Source of the DNA: Ectobius pallidus
Taxonomy: Eukaryota > Arthropoda > Insecta > Blattodea > Ectobiidae
Direction: 5' to 3'
Assembly: GCA_964059195.1 (NCBI GenBank)
Contig: CAXKWD010000006.1
Span: forward strand, 177,628,825 to 177,692,824
DNA length: 64,000 nucleotides
The translations under genes and the position numbers were made by a program. Positions 56,901-64,000 of this stretch are shown here, in pieces. Under the pieces are notes generated by a model. That model made no database searches. It was given only the letters and a program-made list of their open reading frames with translations, and was not told the DNA's origin. Position 1 is the stretch's first letter. Each line of letters opens with the position of its first letter.

Positions 56901-57308
56901 TCAATACATTTCAACGTGATGACCCTGCAAATCTAAGCACAAGTCCCATCCTTCCTCCGTAGCCCGATACACCCTTGCTAACATATATGGCGTTATCTGT
57001 TCTGCAGCGGCATAAATGCAGGTTTTCAATTGTTCAAGACCAGTGATTTTCATTTGATACACGTCGGACTTGATAAATCCCCAGGCGAAAAAGTCCATTG
57101 CGGTCAAATTGGGCGAACAAGGAGCCCAAAGTCTTGGCGATGCGCGGCCAATCCATCTCCCAGGAAAAGTGTCATTGAGGTAGTCCCGGACAATTCTAGC
57201 AAAATGGGGAGGTGTTCCGACTTGTTGGTAGATTACAGAATCCAAAATGCCATTTTGTGTCAACTGAGGCTCCGAAAACTGTTGCAGTAAGTCAAGGTAG
57301 TAGACCAT
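56901..57308 (-). pseudogene. mariner-like transposase, C-terminal piece
   Basis: It reads YYLDLLQQFSEPQL, then the VIYQQVGTPPHFA catalytic-region motif (normally QQDGAPPHFA; here the catalytic Asp is Val). RDYLNDTFPGRWIGR, SPNLTAMDFFAWGFIKSDVY and a C-terminal end follow. This is the arthropod DDE transposase family with PPH-x-F/Y and D-F-x-W-G motifs. The N-terminal part lies at 59425-59860 beyond a 2-kb insertion. With the Asp changed and the gene split it cannot be active. Confidence 0.75.
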
Positions 57309-59353
57309 GGGCTACCAATAGCAAACCCTCCCCCCCCCCCCGTGGGATTTTCTGGGACACATATTTTTTTGTTGGTATTGTCGTCTAGTTTAAGATTTTA
57401 GTTGTTTGCCCCTTATCAATTACAGCATTTACCCGGAAACCCCAGAAAACCACGGAAATCCGGAGAAAATGGGTTTGTTAAAAATTTTTATTATTCTTTG
57501 CCCCTAATATTCCCAGGGAATTTCTGACTCACATATTTTTGTACGTATTGCCATCTAGTTTAAGGTTTCAGTTGTTTGCCCCTTACAAATTACAACATAT
57601 CCCCGGAAAACCCGGAAAACAACGTATATACGGAGAAAATTACTATGTTTTAGTTTTTAAATCTTTGTTCTTTGCTCCTAATATTCAAAGGGAATTTCTG
57701 ACTCATATGTTTTTTGTTGCCATTACCATCTAGATTAAGATTTCAGTTGTTTACCCCTTATCAATTACAGCATATCCCCGGAAAACTCCGAAAACCAAGG
57801 AAATCCGGAAAAATTGACTTCGTTTGAATTTTTTAAAATCTTTGTTCTTTGCTACTAGTATTCAAAGGGAATTGGTAAATCATATGTTTTTGTGTTGGCA
57901 TTGCCATCTAGATTAAGGTTTCAGTTGTTTGCCCCTTACCAATTACAGCATATCCCGGGAAAACCCGGAAAACCACGTATATACGGAGAAAATGACGGAT
58001 TTTCGTGGTTTTCGGAGTTTTCCGGGGATATGCTGTAATTGATAGGGGGCAAACAACTGAAACCTTAATCTAGATGGGAATACCAATACAAAAACATATA
58101 AGTCACCAATTCCCTTTGAATACTAGGAGGAAAAAAGTAAGATTTAAAAAATTAAAACAAAGTAATTTTCTCCGGATTTCCGTGGTTTTCCGAGTTTTCT
58201 GGGGAAATGCTGTAATTGATAGGGGACAAACAACTGAAACCTTACTATAGATAGGAATACCAATACAAAAAAATATAAGTCACGAATTCCCTTTGAATAA
58301 TAGGAGGAAAAAACTTAGATTAAAAAAATTAAACAAAGTAATAATCTCCGGATTTCCGTGGTTTTCCGAGTTTTATGTGGAAATGCTGTAATTGATAGGG
58401 GGCAAACAACTGAAACCTTAATCTAGATGGGAGTACCAATACAAAAACATATATGTCACCAATTCCCTTTGAATACTAGGAGGAAAAAACTTAGATTAAA
58501 AAAATTAAACAAAGTAATTTTCTCCGGATTTCCGTGGTTTTCCGAGTTTTCTGGGGAAATGCTGCAATTGATAAGGGGCAAACAACTGAAACCTTAATTT
58601 AGATGGCAATACCAACACAAAACCATATGAGTCACCAATGCCCTTTGAATACTAGGGCAAAGAACTAAGATTTTAAAAAATTTAAACAAAGTCATTTTCT
58701 CAGGGTTTCCGTGGTTTTCGGAGTTTTCCGGGGATATACTGTAATTGATAATGAGCAAACAACTGAGACCTTAATCTAGATGGCAATACCAACAAACAAA
58801 AAAATATGAGTCAGAAATTCCCTTTGAATATTAGAAGGAAAAACAAAGATTGAAAAATAAAACATTGTCATTTTCTCCGTATATACGTGGTATTCCGGGT
58901 TTTCCGGGGAAATGTTGTAATTGGTCAAGAGGCAAACAACTGAAACCTTAAATTAGATGACAATACCAACAAAAATATGCGAGTCAAAAATTCTCTGGGC
59001 ATATTTGATGCAAAAAACAAAGACAAATTAAAACCAAGTCATTTCTCCGGATTTCCGTTGTTTTCCGGGGATATGCTGTAATTGATAAGGGGCAAACAGC
59101 TAAAAACTTAATCTAGATGGCAATACCAACAATAAATATGTGATTCAGAAATTCCCTGGGCATATTAGGAGCAAAAAACAAAGAAAAATTAAAACAAACT
59201 AGTTTTCTCCGGATTTCCGGGGTTTCCGGATAAATGCTGTAATTGATAAGGGGCAAACAACTAAAATATGAAACTGCATGTCAATACCAACAAAAAAATA
59301 TATGAGTCGGAAAATCCCACGGGGGGGGGGGATGGGGGGTATACAGTAGCCCA
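57308..59353. mobile_element. Fold-back element built of ~175-bp tandem repeats
   Basis: The ends are TGGGCTAC, a poly-C run and CGTGGGATTTTC, mirrored at the right as GAAAATCCCACG, poly-G and GTAGCCCA. The left arm has about four units keyed by ATTACAGCATATCCCCGG, and the right arm about eight in inverse orientation. The symmetry centre is near 57993. It is a 2046-bp Foldback-type element, non-coding, and it splits a transposase reading frame. Confidence 0.8.
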
Positions 59354-59424
59354 CGCTCTATAGGTGGTACCAACAAACATCTAGGGTCCATACACCTTTG
59401 ACTTTGTGATTCCTATTCACACAT

Positions 59425-59860
59425 TTACTGTAACGCTTTTGGCTGTTCATATGCCCAAATCTGACAGTTATGTCTGTTCACATGTCCACAGGTGTGGGAT
59501 GTTGCCTCGTCGCTGCATAAATTTTCATTTCTAACAGCATCCAGTAAGTCATAGCACATAGCTTGTCTTGCGGCATAGTCTTCATCTTCCAAGTTTATGA
59601 ACAATTTGAATGTGGTAGGCATGTTTGTGCAATTTGAATCACAGTGTTTTCCACACAGTGCGATACCAAGTTCTTTGCTTATTAATCTTCTGGTTGAAGC
59701 TGAGGGGCTGCGTGTAATCGCTTCTTGAATCCTTTGCACAGTTTCATCTGCTACAGCCGTCTCCCACTTCGCTGTTCGTCAGTAACACTACCAGTTCGCT
59801 AGAATTTGTTCACCACGTTCTTATCGGCGTGTCTGGTAGGCGCTGGTTTGTGAAATTGTC
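59425..59860 (-). pseudogene. mariner-like transposase, N-terminal piece
   Basis: It reads RIQEAITRSPSASTRRLISK (helix-turn-helix region), then FLxDEDYAARQAMCYDLLD-like, LCSDEATSHTCGHVNRHNCQ (first catalytic Asp in SDEA) and IWAYEQP. The same gene continues at 57308 down to 56901 beyond the fold-back element. Upstream codons (59740-59860) are frame-shifted. Confidence 0.7.
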
Positions 59861-60689
59861 CCGCGCTTCATCGTACGTCATTCCATGCGGTCGATAGGAA
59901 ACACCAGCTATTCTTTCTTCTATTATGTACATTGCTTTAGATTATCTGCAAAAAGAATCAAAATTTGTAGTTTAAAACAGAAATGGCGACTTTATAAACA
60001 TACTGTATAAGTGAGATGTGCCTTCGTCATGAGAATGTAGTCGTTCAATTTTGTTTCTTGTTGCCATAAACTATCACAACACTGGGGATGAAAACATAGA
60101 TGTCATGGTTTCAGAGAATTAGGCAACTTCAATCCACAAATCATCGACATCTTGTTGAAAGCAATATTCTCAATGTCCGACCCAATATGTCAGTTCATAA
60201 TTAATTTAAAGAATACTATTAACATTTAGAAACATCGACCCTCAACCCGACACAACACGACAACGGTTCAGTAAGAGGAGAAGTGATGAAGATGAAGTGT
60301 ACTTTTCCTGTTTTAATTCATTTAATTTATTTCCTTATAAAGTTAAATAGTTACATTATTTTTACACCAAGACTTGACCTTGTGGTCGGAGGAAATTCAG
60401 ATGTAATGATAATAATAATAATAATGTTAATAGTAATCATAATAATAGTAATAATAATAAATCCATTTCATAATTAGGGGTGGGACATTCTAGCATATTA
60501 CAACTATTTTGATTCATTACATGTCATAAATAATGAATTAGAACTGGTTCTGTAAACTCTACCATGCCTTCTTCATACTACATGGAAAACATTAGCTTAT
60601 TAAAAAATTATTTTAAAAATTTAAAATTTATTTTTGAAAATCTATTATGGGTCGAACATAATTTGGACAAAGATTTTAATGGTGCACAA
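59861..60689. other. Gene-free spacer with short AAT tract
   Basis: An interrupted (AAT)n tract lies at 60405-60462. Otherwise no gene or repeat is recognised. Confidence 0.45.
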
Positions 60690-61140
60690 TAGTATATTGC
60701 GACACAAGGGCGGAAAGGCACGTTTACGGGTCGAGGAAACAGATTGAAAACCCGAGGCGCAGCCGAGGGTTTTTAAGTTTTCGAGACCCGTAAATGCCTT
60801 TACGGTCCGTGTGTTGCATGCTATTTTTTGCACGACGGTTACTTATATCAATTTAATTATATTAATTGTGATATTACCTGAAAATATTATGTAAATACAG
60901 ACTTGAAGAATGGTGCTTATTTCAGAAAGGGATTCGCATTTGTTATTGTTTATGGCAACCGAATATTTATAAAGCGGGGAGGCCTTGGTCATTTCTGCTC
61001 GCAAATAAGCATTTGCGGGCGGTAAAGTAACTTTCCGCCCGTCGCCCCTAGCAACAATTCACTTTCCGCCCGTCGCCCCTAGCAACAAGATTGCGTGTGG
61101 TAATGTCAAGTTACGAGCCATGTCAACAACTGTCGTAAGA
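60690..61140. repeat. GC-rich hairpin element with CCGCCCGTCGCCCC duplication
   Basis: ACCCGAGGCGCAGCCGAGGGT near 60751 is an almost perfect stem-loop. The outer arms CGTTTACGGGTCGAGGAAAC and its partner GTTTTCGAGACCCGTAAATG enclose it. CTTTCCGCCCGTCGCCCCTA plus AGCAACAA occurs twice in tandem near 61031 and 61069. It resembles dispersed short elements of arthropods. Non-coding. Confidence 0.5.
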
Positions 61141-62460
61141 AACACTTAGTAGCTAAGGAGTGCAAAAACACAATTCATTTGCTCTTCTGCTATTAATGTT
61201 GTTATTAATGAAGGTATGAGAGGTTAAATACAAATTTTAAACTGTTTCCACATTGTCAGAACATATATTTCACTCTTACAATAATAATTTAATAAAACTA
61301 TCACCATTACGGGTGGGACAAAAAGTCGCTGTTTGTTATTTTACATAACAATTAACCATACATGTTTTTTGAAGTTAATATTATGCCAAATTCTGTCTTA
61401 AGATGTATATTTTTTCAAATAAAAGAGAACGATTCTTCTTGACTACATGGTATTAAGAGTCTTAAAATCATGCTAAAAATGTCAAAAAATTAACTACAAC
61501 GTAATAAATAAGTAATCGAGAAATTTTACTCATGAAACATCTTCAAATACACATAATTCCTGAATATTCAGTGAACTCTTCTAGTATTACAATAATTTTA
61601 TAACATCTCTCTTTGAGGGAAAAATTCCCATATTTTATGAAATGACTGAATAATAATAATATTTATTGTCAACCATAAATTTACATACATCGGTACTCGC
61701 ATCCTTGATGAAGACAAATTTGATCTAAATAAAAATAACATGAACAATGAATGTCTATAATTTACTGCATAAAGAACTTAATAATTTTCTTGTTGACATT
61801 ACTTCGTTTTGGATTATTCTTTTACAATGGAATTGAATTATCTCGTACAAAACTGGAGCTCTGAAAAGTTTAGGTTCAATTAATGGATTTGTTTGGTTCC
61901 GTCTTGTATCGTATGTATGGGGATGTGATATAAAGCTTGTAAATTTTATGCATATAAATTTATTCATAGTTTGATAAGTTTAAGCAGCTCACTTCTCCTC
62001 AAATCACTCATCTGTTAATTCTGATTCCGAAAAGTTACATAACCCATATACCGTTGAGGGAGGATCATGTATTAATTTCCCATAATTCCCTCTGCAATGA
62101 ATTCCCTCTTGTACACTCATCCACATCTAACAACTTTATAACAAATCACATGTTAAGTTAAATTTAACAATTTGCCTAGGTTTTAACACCATTACAAAAA
62201 GCAGTTCCATTTCTTCAGCCATCAGCTTCTTTGGAATGTTTTTATTTTTATCTCAAAAACCAAATTATTCCTTTATTTTCTCACATTGAACCCTGTACAA
62301 CTCTGTGATTATAAACAGCTGTATATTGGATAATGTATAATTTTAATTTAATGACTATTGTTCTGCATAAGCTCTTATAAAATATGCAAGCGTCCATAGA
62401 CATGAACGTTTTTCTAAATAAAATCATGCGATTTCTAAATAGTGATCAAATCAATACTTA
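61141..62460. other. Gene-free AT-rich stretch downstream of P4
   Basis: A simple-repeat-to-TATTTATTG junction at 61652-61670 resembles the one near 18570 and may mark the 3' end of a minus-strand LINE. No gene is seen. Confidence 0.4.
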
Positions 62461-62476
62461 ACTTTTGCCTTGTCAT

Positions 62477-62482
62477 TTTATT
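62477..62482 (-). terminator. P4 polyadenylation signal AATAAA
   Basis: Minus-sense AATAAA lies about 72 nt beyond the P4 stop codon, within ACAAAATAAAATGAC. The position fits a short 3' UTR. Confidence 0.6.
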
Positions 62483-62553
62483 TTGTACCAGTATTTCACA
62501 TAAAAATTCCCAGTTCCGAACTTCAATTTATAAAATTAGGTAATAGAAACAAA

Positions 62554-63285
62554 CTAGAGGCCGAACAACAACTTCATAGCTACTATAATGACAGGTATGG
62601 GATTGGGAAGCGGCGGGGGGATTGCAATCCTCCCCAAAGCTATGATGGCAGCTGTAATCAGATTCTTGATAAAGTTATTCAAGAATCCGCTGCGGAGTTG
62701 CTTGAGAATCCACTTTATAAGCGGTTTCAGCAATACCCCATTAAGAGTCTTATCAATAGCTATCGCTACGGCTCTGTTGACCGTCTCTCTGGCCCGCCTT
62801 AGGGGGGGCACCATGTCTATAAGCGTGTTGACGATGCTCTTGAGGGCCGGCCACCAGGGCACGAACTTCTGGATGACGTAGTTCTTGTAAGAGCTGAAGA
62901 CGCAGGTAGGCAGCGTGCGAAACATGCTGCACTTTTGCTGCCCCAAGATGCTCACTTTGACGCATTGCTGAGTGAAGAAGAAGAGACGCCTGTATATGGG
63001 ACCTCCTAGCTTAGCTATCGGGTTCAAACCCGTTTCGAACTCCAACACGTAATTGCTGCCTATTGCCCAGGAGATCTCGCAGCCTAGGAGACACTGGCGA
63101 GTGAAGAGTGGATCGTCCCTCGACACCAACACTCTCCTAAGGGCCTTGTTCACTCCCCCGTCTACCCCCAGGAACTTGCACAAGGAGAGTCTGATGGCTT
63201 GCTCAGCTTTCACGGGGTTCACCACCGTGGCCGGATTCACACAGTTTACAACTAGTATTAGCACTAATACTAACGCGAGCTTCAT
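62554..63285 (-). CDS. P4: secreted six-cysteine protein, P3-like
   Basis: Unrecognised family. 243 residues. The start is the Met of MKLALVLVLILVVNCVNPA, a strong signal peptide. The longer open frame extends 22 codons into an intron that ends TTTTGCAG 18 nt before this ATG. The core is C36-x28-C65-x3-C69-x3-W73, C108-x10-C119-x8-C128. It is closest to P3: both have QCSM/KCSM-x(2)-TLP-x-C, VPWWP/APWWP, DTLVD/NTLID and VP-x-LRR. The tail is a basic-hydrophobic segment (KPLIKWILKQL) and a Pro-Ile end (IAIPPPLPNPIPVIIVAMKL). No intron interrupts the coding part. A five-codon upstream frame (ATG CTG GGA AGA AGA TGA) overlaps the start codon. It probably forms a local gene cluster with P1-P3. Confidence 0.87.
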   Translation of the reverse strand: MKLALVLVLILVVNCVNPATVVNPVKAEQAIRLSLCKFLGVDGGVNKALRRVLVSRDDPLFTRQCLLGCEISWAIGSNYVLEFETGLNPIAKLGGPIYRRLFFFTQQCVKVSILGQQKCSMFRTLPTCVFSSYKNYVIQKFVPWWPALKSIVNTLIDMVPPLRRARETVNRAVAIAIDKTLNGVLLKPLIKWILKQLRSGFLNNFIKNLITAAIIALGRIAIPPPLPNPIPVIIVAMKLLFGL

Positions 63286-63394
63286 CTTCTTCCCAGCATC
63301 TCCTGCAAAACAAAACAAGAGAATTCTATTGAGTGTAAGAATTTCAACCAAAAAATCCAGAGTTCATTACAAATGCCGTGTAAATTATTGCAAT
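63286..63394. other. P4 leader and 5' intron end
   Basis: The acceptor TTTTGCAG ends at 63303. Upstream is AT-rich intron leading into the microsatellite. The 5' noncoding exon and promoter lie further right and were not identified. Confidence 0.5.
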
Positions 63395-63395
63395 G

Positions 63396-63481
<86 letters not shown>

Positions 63482-63493
63482 CACAACAATTAA

Positions 63494-63542
<49 letters not shown>
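63395..63542. repeat. (AAT)n...(ATT)n inverted microsatellite
   Basis: AAT units run from 63395 to 63481, then a short break (CACAACAATTAAT), then ATT units to 63542. The two halves are complementary and could form a ~50-bp hairpin. Long frames of Asn or Ile here are artefacts. Confidence 0.95.
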
Positions 63543-63544
<2 letters not shown>

Positions 63545-63940
63545 GTGCCAGGATGATACTTTATAAGATTGTGTGAGGAACGGGAAAATGTATGTCCGTC
63601 TGTCCGTCCGTCCGACCGTGTGCCTAAACGCGCGATAACTCAAACACGCTTTATCAGATTTCCATGGAACTTGGTATACACATTTATAACGTCCATGGGA
63701 AGAAGGCCATTTACTTTGGACCAAATCGGTTGACCGGTACCGGAGTAATGCTCAGTTTAGTGCCTAATTTATGCTAACATATTAGAAAGAATTTATCAAA
63801 TGCAAATCAGTTCTCATGACAACATTACAGTGTTCTTATACGGCTTTGCAAGTTGCTATACAGTTAGCTATGACAAATAACACTACCACATGTTCTTTCA
63901 CATTTGCTTATCAAACTAGATCGTTAAACTGAGCGAGGTC
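63541..63940 (+). repeat. Dispersed repeat family D copy
   Basis: Starts TTAAGTGCCAGGATGATACT, with GTCTGTCCGTCCGTCCG and CGGTTGACCGGTACCGGAGT. Same order as 4855-5200. The remaining bases to 64000 resemble 590-680 (the string TTTTTTCAACCATA is shared with the complement) but are not assigned. Confidence 0.55.
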
Positions 63941-64000
63941 ACTGAACCATTCATAGGCTAATACACGAACAGACAGCAAGCAATTATTTTTTCAACCATA

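Noticed and set aside
57340..59330. Ordinary satellite array
   Set aside because: Unit orientation flips at about 57993 and the ends are inverted repeats, so it is a fold-back element, not a one-way tandem array.

Overview
The window is nuclear DNA of an insect. Evidence: GT-AG introns in an AT-rich background, dense transposon debris and (AAT)n microsatellites. A complete acyl-CoA delta-9 desaturase of insect type is present. LINE tails ending in TAAG-type repeats, Helitron-like elements with CTAG ends and the frequent string AGGCCTA remind me of cockroach or termite DNA (Blattodea). That placement is an impression, not proven. I found no bacterial, tRNA, rRNA or CRISPR features.

Only five genes are convincing. 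(1) A delta-9 acyl-CoA desaturase on the minus strand has four coding exons between 13229 and 22622 (320 codons). A candidate promoter with a noncoding first exon lies at about 31.8 kb. (2-5) Four secreted paralogues lie between 37 and 63.3 kb. I do not recognise the family. I call them P2 (minus, 37059-38467, two exons), P1 (plus, 52402-54387), P3 (minus, 55475-56287) and P4 (minus, 62554-63285). All have a signal peptide and share the spacing C-x28-C-x3-C-x3-W ... C-x(9,10)-C-x8-C. They differ in the C-terminal half. P1 has 27 copies of a 17-residue Ser/Thr/Asn-rich, mucin-like repeat. P3 and P4 have a related tail with a WWP motif and hydrophobic helices. P2 has a short charged tail.

The strongest observation is the single coding intron of P2. 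It is almost exactly a 5'-truncated LINE insertion (37404-38196) flanked by a perfect 13-bp direct repeat, TACTTTACAGGTC (minus sense). The repeat contains AG|GT, so each copy supplies one splice site, and splicing removes the LINE plus one repeat copy and restores the frame. P1, P3 and P4 have no intron there. This looks like recent intron birth by retrotransposition.

The rest is a layered transposon graveyard. It holds three Helitron-like families, including a tandem pair of exactly 613 bp each. It holds several small elements with 8-bp target duplications (hAT-like), Harbinger-like elements carrying Myb/SANT-like remnants, and head-to-head mariner palindromes. A 2-kb fold-back element built of ~175-bp repeats splits a mariner-like transposase. 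There are also piggyBac-like TTAA elements, LINE tails, tRNA-derived SINEs and a Penelope-like fragment with a hammerhead-like core. Many insertions are nested, so their relative age can be read directly. The desaturase introns alone hold LINE, pogo-like, hAT-like, Helitron-like and mariner pieces.
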